Positions 6,520-13,872 of a stretch of 22,253 nt of DNA are shown piece by piece. Origin of the DNA: an uncultured Chitinophagaceae bacterium (GTDB taxonomy: Bacteria; Bacteroidota; Bacteroidia; Chitinophagales; Chitinophagaceae); the NCBI GenBank assembly GCA_937996595.1, contig CALKVC010000103.1, positions 1-22,253 on the forward strand. The letters run 5' to 3'. Positions within the stretch are counted from its first letter, which is position 1; the number at the start of each line of letters is the position of its first letter. A model generated the notes under the pieces. That model worked only from the letters and a program-made list of their open reading frames with translations, searched no databases and was not told the origin of the DNA. Both the position numbers and the translations under genes were made by a program.

Positions 6520-7332
6520 ATGCAACAATATTTACAACTTCTTAAGCATATTATTGAAACAGGGGAAGATAAAAACGACCGGACAGGTACCGGAACCAGG
6601 AGCGTTTTCGGTTACCAGATGCGCTTTAACCTGCAGGATGGTTTCCCCTTGGTTACAACCAAAAAAACACACCTGAAAAGCATCATTCATGAATTATTGT
6701 GGTTTCTGAAAGGAGATACCAATATTGCCTATTTAAAAGAACATCAGGTTAAAATTTGGGATGAATGGGCAGATGAAGACGGAAATCTTGGCCCGGTTTA
6801 CGGTAAACAATGGCGCAGTTGGGAAGGTGCGGGTGGCGTGGAAGTTGACCAGGTAATGGAACTGATAAAACAACTGAAAACCAACCCCGACAGCAGGCGC
6901 ATGATCATAAGCGCCTGGAATGTAGCAGACTTACCAAAGATGAAACTGATGCCTTGCCATTGCCTGTTCCAGTTTTATACGTCGGCACCCGGAAAAAATG
7001 GAAAGCGGAAATTAAGCTGCCAGTTATACCAGCGCTCTGCGGATGTTTTTTTAGGTGTTCCATTCAATATTGCATCTTACGCACTCCTTACATTGATGAT
7101 TGCGCAGGTTTGTGATATGGAACCGGGTGAGTTCATCCATTCTTTTGGTGATGTGCATTTATACAGCAATCATTTTGAACAGGCAACCCTGCAGTTAACC
7201 AGAACGCCATTCGCTTTGCCAACCATGAAATTGAATGCTGCTGTGAAAGATATTTTTGATTTCAGGTATGAAGACTTTGAGTTGCTCAATTATGAAGCGC
7301 ATCCGGGAATAAAAGCGCCTGTGGCGGTGTGA
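6520..7332 (+). CDS. thyA: Thymidylate synthase ThyA
   Basis: ThyA methylates dUMP to dTMP using 5,10-methylene-tetrahydrofolate, which is left as dihydrofolate. The 270-residue product has the catalytic Cys146 in MPCHCLFQFY, exactly the E. coli position, plus DRTGTGTRSVFGYQMRF (20-36), HELLWFLKGDTN (57-68), the phosphate-binding SRRMIISAWN (125-134), CQLYQRSADVFLGVPFN, and the dUMP-binding HLYSNHFEQ. The length is normal and no key residue is missing. The ATG at 6520 gives the family-typical MQQYLQLLKHI start. Its product dihydrofolate is recycled by FolA, encoded downstream beyond the inserted four-helix-bundle gene. Confidence 0.97.
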   Translation: MQQYLQLLKHIIETGEDKNDRTGTGTRSVFGYQMRFNLQDGFPLVTTKKTHLKSIIHELLWFLKGDTNIAYLKEHQVKIWDEWADEDGNLGPVYGKQWRSWEGAGGVEVDQVMELIKQLKTNPDSRRMIISAWNVADLPKMKLMPCHCLFQFYTSAPGKNGKRKLSCQLYQRSADVFLGVPFNIASYALLTLMIAQVCDMEPGEFIHSFGDVHLYSNHFEQATLQLTRTPFALPTMKLNAAVKDIFDFRYEDFELLNYEAHPGIKAPVAV

Positions 7333-7391
7333 GAAATAATTAATAAGAAATAAATAATAAGAAATAAATAATAAGAAATAAATAATAAGAA
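7333..7391. repeat. Heptamer array GAAATAA/ATAATAA after thyA
   Basis: It begins on the base after the thyA stop. The units are GAAATAA, TTAATAA, then three perfect GAAATAA-ATAATAA pairs (7347-7388), so it is a 14-nt repeat built of two heptamers. Read on plus it resembles the minus strand of the array before folA. Confidence 0.9.
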
Positions 7392-7492
7392 AGTTGGAGT
7401 TACAGGTTGGGGGAAAATACGCACATTTAATGAGGAAAACAACTAAAGTACCGGCTGTTTGATTTTTAATTTACCTTCCAAATTTCGTAATC

Positions 7493-7870
7493 ATGAGTTT
7501 GGTGAAATTTAATCTGGAAGATAGATTAGTAAAATTTGCCTGTTTTTGTTTGAGTGTTGTTGAGTTATTGCCTAATGATAAAGCTGGCCAGAATTTAGCT
7601 TTCCAATTATCAAAAAGTTGTACTGCCTCAGTTTTAATATATGGCGAAGCACAAGCAGCAGAATCTCAGGCAGATTTTATACATAAAATGAAAATGGTTT
7701 TAAAAGAGATCAGGGAGACGAGAATTAACTTGAGAATAATAAATGAAAAGCCAGTTTTAGTAAACCAGGTTGTTATGATAGCTTTAAAGGAGTGTAACGA
7801 ACTGTTGGCAATTTTTTTGAAAAGTATTGAAACCGCCAGGAGGAATCAAAAACTTACATCAAACAAATGA
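7493..7870 (+). CDS. 23S rRNA-IVP-type four-helix bundle protein
   Basis: This 125-residue all-helical protein matches the four-helix bundle family first described as ORFs in intervening sequences of 23S rRNA, related in fold to the Avd protein of diversity-generating retroelements. Visible hallmarks are the opening F-x-LEDRLVKFA helix, LAFQLSKSCTASVLIYGEAQAAESQ at 35-59 (the conserved S-x-x-S-x-x-x-N/Y-x-x-E-A block), DFIHKMKMVLKEIRETR (61-77) and a final helix KECNELLAIFLKSIE. Molecular function is unknown; the paralogues are basic and form pentamers in known structures. Here it stands alone in an mRNA context between thyA and folA, more AT-rich than both, and flanked by inverted AT-rich heptamer arrays, which suggests a separate insertion. 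No reverse transcriptase or variable repeat is visible. Confidence 0.9.
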   Translation: MSLVKFNLEDRLVKFACFCLSVVELLPNDKAGQNLAFQLSKSCTASVLIYGEAQAAESQADFIHKMKMVLKEIRETRINLRIINEKPVLVNQVVMIALKECNELLAIFLKSIETARRNQKLTSNK

Positions 7871-7923
7871 ATACACTGTTGAAAATTGCTTTTTATAAAT
7901 GTTGTCATCATTTTAATTTTGTA

Positions 7924-7961
7924 TTCCTAATTTCTTATTTTTTATTCCTTATTCCTAATTT
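7924..7961. repeat. Heptamer array TTCCTAA/TTCCTTA directly before folA
   Basis: Five units in strict register, TTCCTAA, TTTCTTA, TTTTTTA, TTCCTTA, TTCCTAA (7924-7958), then TTT and the folA ATG at 7962. The array therefore is the folA translation-initiation region, with no Shine-Dalgarno-like purine stretch. Its minus strand matches the array after thyA at 22 of 24 aligned bases. Confidence 0.85.
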
Positions 7962-8453
7962 ATGTTAATCTCTCTAATAGTAGCTGCTTCCACCAACAAT
8001 GCCATTGGCAAAAACGGCCAATTGTTATGGCACCTGCCCAACGACCTGAAGTATTTTAAAAATACCACCTGGGGCATGCCGGTTATCATGGGGCGAAAAT
8101 CATTCGAATCTGTAGGAAAGCCTTTACCGGGAAGATTCAATATTGTAATCACCCGACAGGCGGGCTGGCATACTGAGCATGTTGAAGTTGCAGCGGATGT
8201 AAAAGATGCTATTGAAAAGGGCAACAGAACCAATTGTAAAGAATTGTTCATCATCGGTGGCGGAGAAATTTATGAACAGACTATCGGTAATGCACAAAGG
8301 ATATACATGACAAGGGTACATGCCGTATTGGATGCAGACACGTTTTTTCCGCCAATAGATGAATCTGTATGGATGATGACACACAACCTTGATTTTGAAG
8401 CTGACGATAAACACGCATTCGCATATTCTTTCCAGGTTTGGGACAGGAGGTAA
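7962..8453 (+). CDS. folA: Dihydrofolate reductase
   Basis: FolA reduces dihydrofolate to tetrahydrofolate with NADPH and so regenerates the cofactor consumed by ThyA. The 163-residue product shows the full chromosomal DHFR pattern: SLIVAASTNNAIGKNGQLLWHLPNDLKYFK (residues 4-33 in part), with W23 and the acidic D28 corresponding to E. coli W22 and D27, the NADPH loop GRKSFESVGKPLPGR (44-58), IIGGGEIY (97-104) and RIYMTRVHA. Length is typical of the chromosomal enzyme, not of plasmid types. The ATG at 7962 is fused to the end of a heptamer array. Pairing with thyA is the common arrangement, here split by the four-helix-bundle gene. Confidence 0.96.
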   Translation: MLISLIVAASTNNAIGKNGQLLWHLPNDLKYFKNTTWGMPVIMGRKSFESVGKPLPGRFNIVITRQAGWHTEHVEVAADVKDAIEKGNRTNCKELFIIGGGEIYEQTIGNAQRIYMTRVHAVLDADTFFPPIDESVWMMTHNLDFEADDKHAFAYSFQVWDRR

Positions 8454-8502
8454 ATGATTTTTTTGTACCTGGAAAATTTTATAACTTACTTATTCCAATT
8501 AT

Positions 8503-9300
8503 TTGTATTCCCCCGTTCAATTAGCCATCAAATATGCACGTTACCTGTTCAGCGCGTCCAACGGTAAAGGTCACGGAGTGCATTCACCCTTTGTTTTCAG
8601 TTTTATAAAAAATGTGCTGAACGACAGGAAAGCATATCCCTGTTACCAAACTATCGAAAAGGAACGCCATGCTTTGTTGAAAGACGATTCTATTATTGAA
8701 GTAGCCGATTTCGGTGCCGGTTCTACTGTTATCAAAACAAAATCCAGGCGTATCAGTAAAATAGCGGCATCTTCTTTAAAACCGAAAAAGTATGCTCAAT
8801 TGCTGTTCAGGATGTCGCAATATTACAAACCCGGAACCATCCTTGAATTAGGAACCTCATTTGGTATTACCACGGCATACCTGGCGTCCGGTAACCCGGC
8901 AGCATCCGTTTTTACACTGGAAGGAGCACCCGCAATTGCAGCTAAGGCTAAGCAGTATTTTGAAAAGATGCAGTTAAAGCAAATAAGCCTGTTGCAGGGC
9001 CGTTTTGATGAAACATTGCCGCAGTTGTTACAATCTATAAAAATGGTTGATATGGTTTTCATTGACGGCAACCACCGTAAAGAATCAACCATTCAGTATT
9101 TTGAAATGATTCGACGGAATGCAGGGCATTCAACCATATTTATTTTTGATGATATTCACTGGAGCAAAGGGATGGAAGAAGCCTGGGAACATATCAGCAT
9201 GCATCCGGATGTTACGTTAACGATCGACCTGTTTTTTATCGGGATAGTGTTTATTAATCCGGATTTTAAAATAAAACAGCAGTTCCGGATCAGATTTTAA
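8503..9300 (+). CDS. Class I SAM-dependent methyltransferase (O-methyltransferase-like)
   Basis: The 265-residue protein has a Rossmann methyltransferase core: motif I ILELGTSFGITTAYLA (113-128), acidic E140 after strand 2 (FTLEGAP), VFIDGNHRKE (185-194) and FIFDDIHWSKGMEEAW (213-228). The order and the DDIHW motif resemble catechol/caffeoyl-CoA-type O-methyltransferases; the substrate is unknown. An N-terminal block, YARYLFSASNGKGHGVHSPFVF, is typical of a Bacteroidota-specific subgroup. The start must be TTG at 8503: the frame has a TAA at 8482-8484 and no ATG or GTG between it and the conserved N-terminus. It follows folA by 49 nt on the same strand and may be cotranscribed. Confidence 0.85.
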   Translation: MYSPVQLAIKYARYLFSASNGKGHGVHSPFVFSFIKNVLNDRKAYPCYQTIEKERHALLKDDSIIEVADFGAGSTVIKTKSRRISKIAASSLKPKKYAQLLFRMSQYYKPGTILELGTSFGITTAYLASGNPAASVFTLEGAPAIAAKAKQYFEKMQLKQISLLQGRFDETLPQLLQSIKMVDMVFIDGNHRKESTIQYFEMIRRNAGHSTIFIFDDIHWSKGMEEAWEHISMHPDVTLTIDLFFIGIVFINPDFKIKQQFRIRF

Positions 9301-9307
9301 ATTTCCT

Positions 9308-9315
9308 TAACTTTG
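9308..9315 (+). promoter_or_regulatory. -7 element (TAACTTTG) for the transhydrogenase operon
   Basis: This is an exact TAnnTTTG match ending 16 nt before the pntAA ATG at 9332, implying a leader of about 12 nt. No clear -33 TTTG is visible. Confidence 0.55.
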
Positions 9316-9331
9316 ATACTATAGTCTTAAT

Positions 9332-10456
9332 ATGATAATTGGCGTTTTACAAGAACCCGCTGGCGATTCCAGGGTTTCACTTTTACCAGAACATATTCCT
9401 GTATTAAAAAAATGGAATGTTGATGTAATTATCCAGCAGGGTGCGGGCCAAAAAGCATTTGCATCTGATGATGCTTATAAACAAGCCGGTGCCGGTATGG
9501 CTTCCCGTCAGGATGTATTGCAACAGGCAGATATGCTGCTTACCATAAATGCTCCATCGGGTGCAGATATGGAACAGTGCAGGGCCAAAGTGATCTTCGG
9601 TTTGTTTCAGCCACTATTTCAAGCAGAATTGATAAAAAAATGGGCAGGTAAAGGGCTTACCGTTTTCAGTATAGACATGCTGCCACGTACAACCCGTGCA
9701 CAAAGCATGGATGTGCTGAGCAGCCAGGCAAACATCGCCGGATATAAAGCTGTATTGCATGCTGCCGGTTTATTCCCAAGGTATTTTCCCATGTTCATGA
9801 CGGCAGCCGGTACCGTTCCCCCGGCAAAAATGCTTATTCTTGGCGCTGGAGTGGCCGGTTTACAGGCAATTGCAACAGCCCGGAGATTGGGTGCGGTGGT
9901 TGAAGTGTTTGATACCAGGCCGGCTGTAAAAGAGGAAGTGATGAGCCTGGGCGCAAAATTTGTGGAAGTGGAAGGAGCAGCCGATGCTAAAGCAGCAGGC
10001 GGCTATGCAGTTGAACAGACAGTAGAATTCATGCAAAGGCAGAAAGCTAAGATTGCAGAAAGTGTGGCAAAGGCCGATGTGGTTATTACAACCGCACAGA
10101 TTCCCGGGAAAAAAGCACCTGTTTTGATTACCACTGATATGCTGAACCTGATGAAACCCGGATCTGTAATCATTGATATCGCTGCTGCAACCGGTGGAAA
10201 TACAGATCAAACTAAAAACAATGAAACGGTTTCATACAACGGGGTTACCATTGTTGGTAATTCAAACCTGCCGTCAACCATGCCCGGAGATGCGAGCAAG
10301 TTATATGGTAAGAACTCGCTCAATTTCCTGCAGTTGGTTATCAATAGCAAGGATGGAAATCTTAATTTGAATTTTGAAGACGACCTCGTGAAGGGTACCT
10401 GCATCGCACATGGGGGAACGGTTACGAATGAACGAATTAATGCTTTACTGGTTTGA
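9332..10456 (+). CDS. pntAA: NAD(P) transhydrogenase subunit alpha, NAD(H)-binding domain I
   Basis: This is the soluble NAD(H)-binding part of the proton-translocating transhydrogenase, which moves hydride from NADH to NADP+ at the expense of the proton gradient. Its 374 residues show the alanine dehydrogenase/PntA N-terminal fold (GVLQEPAGDSRVSLLPEH, 4-21), the hallmark RAQSMDVLSSQANIAGYKA (122-140), the NAD-binding GAGVAGLQA (171-179) with D194 after strand 2 (EVFDTRPAV), and GSVIIDIAAATGGN. The membrane part normally fused to it in enterobacteria is a separate gene 34 nt downstream, giving the three-subunit form known from Rhodospirillum. It is the first gene of the operon. Confidence 0.95.
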   Translation: MIIGVLQEPAGDSRVSLLPEHIPVLKKWNVDVIIQQGAGQKAFASDDAYKQAGAGMASRQDVLQQADMLLTINAPSGADMEQCRAKVIFGLFQPLFQAELIKKWAGKGLTVFSIDMLPRTTRAQSMDVLSSQANIAGYKAVLHAAGLFPRYFPMFMTAAGTVPPAKMLILGAGVAGLQAIATARRLGAVVEVFDTRPAVKEEVMSLGAKFVEVEGAADAKAAGGYAVEQTVEFMQRQKAKIAESVAKADVVITTAQIPGKKAPVLITTDMLNLMKPGSVIIDIAAATGGNTDQTKNNETVSYNGVTIVGNSNLPSTMPGDASKLYGKNSLNFLQLVINSKDGNLNLNFEDDLVKGTCIAHGGTVTNERINALLV

Positions 10457-10490
10457 TGTTTTTTTACAAAACGGATTTTAAAATTGTTAT

Positions 10491-10802
10491 ATGGAAAATG
10501 TATTAGGCTGGTTGTCGGAAAATCAACAGATCATCTATATCGTGATATTGATGGTGTTTGTTGGTATTGAAGTAATCGGGAGGGTTCCCAGTGTGCTGCA
10601 CACCCCGCTGATGAGCGGCGCCAATGCCATACATGGCGTGGTTATCATAGGCGCCATCATTGTAATGGGCAAGGCCGAAACGGATAATTACCTGGCGCTG
10701 GTGCTTGGTTTCCTGGCAGTTATTCTGGGTACACTGAATGTGGTTGGTGGTTTTGTTGTTACCGACCGCATGCTGGAAATGTTCAAGGGTAAGAAAAAAT
10801 GA
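10491..10802 (+). CDS. pntAB: NAD(P) transhydrogenase subunit alpha part 2 (membrane domain)
   Basis: This 103-residue membrane protein is the small part of proton channel domain II. It has three hydrophobic segments (about 13-33, 43-59 and 67-90) and the conserved motif RVPSVLHTPLMSGANAIHGV (31-50), which is diagnostic of the PntA C-terminal region and lies next to the proton path. It ends in a lysine-rich cytoplasmic tail (MFKGKKK). Its size equals that of free-standing subunits in three-component enzymes. The gene lies between pntAA and pntB; the 102-nt gap to pntB is mostly a heptamer array. Confidence 0.95.
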   Translation: MENVLGWLSENQQIIYIVILMVFVGIEVIGRVPSVLHTPLMSGANAIHGVVIIGAIIVMGKAETDNYLALVLGFLAVILGTLNVVGGFVVTDRMLEMFKGKKK

Positions 10803-10829
10803 TTGCCTGTTAGTTTACTACAAATCAAA

Positions 10830-10906
10830 AAATCATACATCCTAAATCATACATCATACATCTTACATCATAAATCATCTATCATCCATTCTCCATCATA
10901 AATCAT
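10830..10906. repeat. Heptamer array ACATCAT/AAATCAT running into the pntB start codon
   Basis: Eleven consecutive heptamers in register: AAATCAT, ACATCCT, AAATCAT, ACATCAT, ACATCTT, ACATCAT, AAATCAT, CTATCAT, CCATTCT, CCATCAT, AAATCAT. The AT of the last unit is the AT of the pntB ATG (10905-10907). Ten of the eleven units keep A-T at position 3-4 or end in a pyrimidine-A-T; the unit is degenerate but never loses phase. Confidence 0.9.
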
Positions 10907-12320
10907 GAGCGAACATATACTCACCATCTGTTACCTGCTTGCTTCGGTTACTTTCATACTCGGGCTTAAAATGTTGTCTCATCCAACAACTGCCAGGAAG
11001 GGAAACCTGGTGGCAGCAGCTGGTATGTCCATTGCCATTTTTGCCACTATTTTTTTATACAGGGATGAAGAACAGGCCAGGTTGCACAATTATGGATGGA
11101 TATTTGCGGGGCTGTTAATCGGTGCCATCATCGGAACCCTGGCTGCGAAGAAAGTAAAAATGACTGCCATGCCAGAGATGGTTAGCCTGTTCAATGGAAT
11201 GGGTGGCGCTTGTGCAGCGCTGATATCATTGGTGGAATTTAATCACCTGTCAGATGAAATAACGTTAACGGGTATATCAACAGGGCATACGGGAAAAGTG
11301 CTCATCATCGTGCTTGGGCTCATCATCGGATCTGTTTCATTTGCCGGTAGCATGATCGCCTGGGGAAAACTGAATGGTAAAGTGAAGGATGTTAGTTTTC
11401 CAGGACTTAACCTCATCAATATTGGAATGCTCCTTGTTGCACTGGGCGCCGGTGCCTGGCTGATAACTGATCCGGCTCAGCCCATGCTGCTGTATGGAAT
11501 ACTGGCTGTTTCATTATTATATGGCGTGTTGTTTGTAATGCCTATCGGTGGGGCAGACATGCCGGTTGTTATTTCACTGTTGAATTCCTTTACCGGCGTA
11601 GCAGCCGCATGTGGCGGATTCTTATATAATAATAAAGTGATGCTTACGGGCGGCATATTGGTTGGCGCCGCAGGAACCTTGCTCACCATACTCATGTGCA
11701 AAGCCATGAACCGTTCCCTGCAAAATGTACTGATTGGATCTTTCGGCGGTAACAACAGCACGGTTTCAGGTGCCGGAGGCCAGCAGGGCAGCTATAAGGA
11801 AGTAACCCTGAGTGATGCAGCCATGCTGATGAGTTATGCCAATAAAGTGATGATCGTTCCGGGATATGGGCTGGCTGTGGCACAGGCACAACATACCTGC
11901 CATGAACTGGAAAAGATACTGCACGAAAAAGGCGTTGAAGTAAAGTATGCCATTCATCCTGTTGCCGGACGTATGCCCGGGCATATGAACGTATTGCTGG
12001 CAGAAGCAGATGTGAGTTATGAAAAACTGCTTGAAATGGAAGAAGCCAACGATGAATTTAAAACATGCGATGTAGTGCTCATACTCGGTGCCAATGATGT
12101 GGTAAACCCTGCAGCCAAAAACGATCCGGCATCGCCCATTTACGGTATGCCGATACTGGAAGTGGAACAGGCCAAAAATGTTATTGTGAATAAACGCAGC
12201 ATGAAACCCGGTTATGCAGGCATTGAAAACGCACTGTTCTTTCAGCCGAAAACAGCCATGCTTTTCGGTGATGCAAAAAAAGTGCTTCAGGATCTCTGTA
12301 CGGAAGTGAAATCAGTTTGA
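10905..12320 (+). CDS. pntB: NAD(P) transhydrogenase subunit beta
   Basis: PntB carries the larger part of membrane domain II and the NADP(H)-binding domain III. The 471-residue product has about nine hydrophobic segments in residues 1-270, including the conserved MPEMVSLFNGMGGACAAL and MPIGGADMPVVISLLNSFTG blocks. Domain III follows with VIVPGYGLAVAQAQ (NADP loop), HPVAGRMPGHMNVLLAEA, LILGANDVVNPAA and NKRSMKPGYAGIEN, all intact. Length is close to E. coli PntB (462). It completes the three-gene transhydrogenase operon. Its initiation region consists entirely of a heptamer array, so translation probably depends on that sequence rather than on Shine-Dalgarno pairing. Confidence 0.96.
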   Translation: MSEHILTICYLLASVTFILGLKMLSHPTTARKGNLVAAAGMSIAIFATIFLYRDEEQARLHNYGWIFAGLLIGAIIGTLAAKKVKMTAMPEMVSLFNGMGGACAALISLVEFNHLSDEITLTGISTGHTGKVLIIVLGLIIGSVSFAGSMIAWGKLNGKVKDVSFPGLNLINIGMLLVALGAGAWLITDPAQPMLLYGILAVSLLYGVLFVMPIGGADMPVVISLLNSFTGVAAACGGFLYNNKVMLTGGILVGAAGTLLTILMCKAMNRSLQNVLIGSFGGNNSTVSGAGGQQGSYKEVTLSDAAMLMSYANKVMIVPGYGLAVAQAQHTCHELEKILHEKGVEVKYAIHPVAGRMPGHMNVLLAEADVSYEKLLEMEEANDEFKTCDVVLILGANDVVNPAAKNDPASPIYGMPILEVEQAKNVIVNKRSMKPGYAGIENALFFQPKTAMLFGDAKKVLQDLCTEVKSV

Positions 12321-12362
12321 TTCAGTATTTTCTTACATTGAGAGCCTTGATGAAACGTACAC

Positions 12363-12410
12363 AACCAGGCAGCAAGTGATTTTCTGTTCCTGGTTTCTGT
12401 GTTATTATTT
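12363..12410 (+). terminator. Putative terminator after pntB
   Basis: The arms AACCAGG (12363-12369) and CCTGGTT (12389-12395) pair perfectly, with a possible inner CAG/CTG, followed after a short gap by a T-rich run (TTATTATTTTTTAT). The loop is long (19 nt), so confidence is moderate. Confidence 0.5.
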
Positions 12411-12445
12411 TTTATAACAATTCCTTCAAAAAATAATTCAACCTA

Positions 12446-13819
12446 TTGCAACTTCCAGCGGCACTGGTACAATCGTTAAGGGGCTTGCCGGGCTTTGATG
12501 AAGAAGCCTTTGTACAGGTGCATGAATCAGCTGAAACAGTAACATCTGTAAGATTTAACCCGGGCAAGGGATTAAAAAACTTCTGTGCCATATACAATGA
12601 AACAGCCGGAAAAATTCCCTGGAGCAGCGAAGGATATTATTTAAAACAAAGGCCTTCCTTTACCCTTGATCCGATGTTTCATGCAGGTGCTTACTATGTA
12701 CAGGAAGCCAGCAGTATGTTCCTGGAAGAAGCCGTAAGGCAAACATGTAACCTGTCAGAACCATTACGGGTGCTTGATCTTTGTGCTGCGCCCGGTGGAA
12801 AATCAACTTTATTACAATCTGTCATACCAGATAATAGCCTCTTGGTTAGCAACGAAGTAATTAAGCCGAGGGTTAACATACTGGAGGAAAACCTCAGCAA
12901 ATGGGGAGGCGCAAATGTTGTGGTAACCAATAACGATCCCAGGGATTTTCAACGGTTACCATCATTTTTCGACCTGGTAGTGGTTGATGCACCCTGCAGC
13001 GGAAGCGGCTTGTTCCGCAAAGACCCATTGGCTGTTTCTGAATGGAGCCCGGGTAATGTAGACCTCTGCAGCCAGCGCCAGGAGCGTATCCTGGCCGATG
13101 TATTGCCCTGTTTAAAACCCGGTGGCATATTGATTTATTCAACCTGTTCCTATTCTGAAAAAGAAGATGAGCTCATTGCATCCTGGCTCATCTCAGAACT
13201 TCCGGTAACGGGTATACGCTTATTGGCAGGTAATGACTGGGGGCTGGTTGAAACCGGTTCAACAGATGGAAAAGCATGGGGATACCGGTTTTACCCGGAT
13301 AAGGTGAAAGGGGAAGGTTTCTTCCTGGCCGCTTTCAGGAAAACCGGTGAAGCAGCAGAAGGAAAACATATACTTAAAAAATCAAAGTTCGTGTTGCCAT
13401 CAGCATCAGAACTGGAAACCTGCAGCCATTTCCTGGATGGACAGGCGCAGCTTTCCATTTTTAAATGGCAGGATGACCTGTTTGCAGTTCCGGCATCTTT
13501 GCAGGATGATATGGCGTTGCTCCAGGCGCTTTTATATGTTAAGAAATCCGGTGTAAAACTGGGGAAAGTTATTCGCAATCAACTGTTACCCGATCATGAA
13601 CTTGCCATGAGTAATCTGTTACCGGAGCATGTACCATGTGTATCAGTACAACTGGAAGAGGCACTTCATTACCTGCGCCGCGAAGAACTGGTAACAGGTA
13701 CCGCTGTAAAAGGATGGGCGTTGATCAGGTATCATGATGCAAACCTCGGCTGGGCCAAAATATTACCGGGCCGTATCAATAATTACTACCCAAAAGGCTG
13801 GCGTATTCTTAACAAGTGA
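12446..13819 (+). CDS. rRNA (cytosine-C5-)-methyltransferase of the RsmF/Nol1-Nop2-Sun family
   Basis: It should methylate a cytosine at C5 in rRNA (RsmF acts on C1407 of 16S rRNA in E. coli); the exact target is not determined by the sequence. The 457 residues hold the SAM motif I LDLCAAPGGKSTLLQS (110-125), VVVDAPCSGSGLFRKDP with C184, and ILIYSTCSYSEKEDE with the nucleophile C234. The C-terminal region (about 300-457) resembles the RsmF extension, ending GWAKILPGRINNYYPKGWRI. The start must be TTG at 12446: a TAA lies at 12434-12436 and no ATG precedes the conserved LPxxLVxSLxxLPGFDEEAF opening. A free-standing gene after pntB. Confidence 0.9.
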   Translation: MQLPAALVQSLRGLPGFDEEAFVQVHESAETVTSVRFNPGKGLKNFCAIYNETAGKIPWSSEGYYLKQRPSFTLDPMFHAGAYYVQEASSMFLEEAVRQTCNLSEPLRVLDLCAAPGGKSTLLQSVIPDNSLLVSNEVIKPRVNILEENLSKWGGANVVVTNNDPRDFQRLPSFFDLVVVDAPCSGSGLFRKDPLAVSEWSPGNVDLCSQRQERILADVLPCLKPGGILIYSTCSYSEKEDELIASWLISELPVTGIRLLAGNDWGLVETGSTDGKAWGYRFYPDKVKGEGFFLAAFRKTGEAAEGKHILKKSKFVLPSASELETCSHFLDGQAQLSIFKWQDDLFAVPASLQDDMALLQALLYVKKSGVKLGKVIRNQLLPDHELAMSNLLPEHVPCVSVQLEEALHYLRREELVTGTAVKGWALIRYHDANLGWAKILPGRINNYYPKGWRILNK

Positions 13820-13845
13820 GCATGCCTTTAACCAACTAATTTCTG

Positions 13846-13853
13846 CATCTTTG
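13846..13853 (+). promoter_or_regulatory. Candidate -7 element (CATCTTTG) for the LysM/C1-peptidase pair
   Basis: CATCTTTGCAGG is one mismatch from TAnnTTTG and shares the TTTGCA extension with mnmA and FKBP. It ends 19 nt before the ATG at 13873. Confidence 0.4.
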
Positions 13854-13872
13854 CAGGAATAAAATTTTGTCT

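Noticed and set aside
7333..7961. Heptamer arrays as a CRISPR-like array, or the four-helix-bundle gene as part of a diversity-generating retroelement
   Set aside because: Units are 7 nt with no unique spacers and no cas genes; no reverse transcriptase, template repeat or variable repeat is present in the window.
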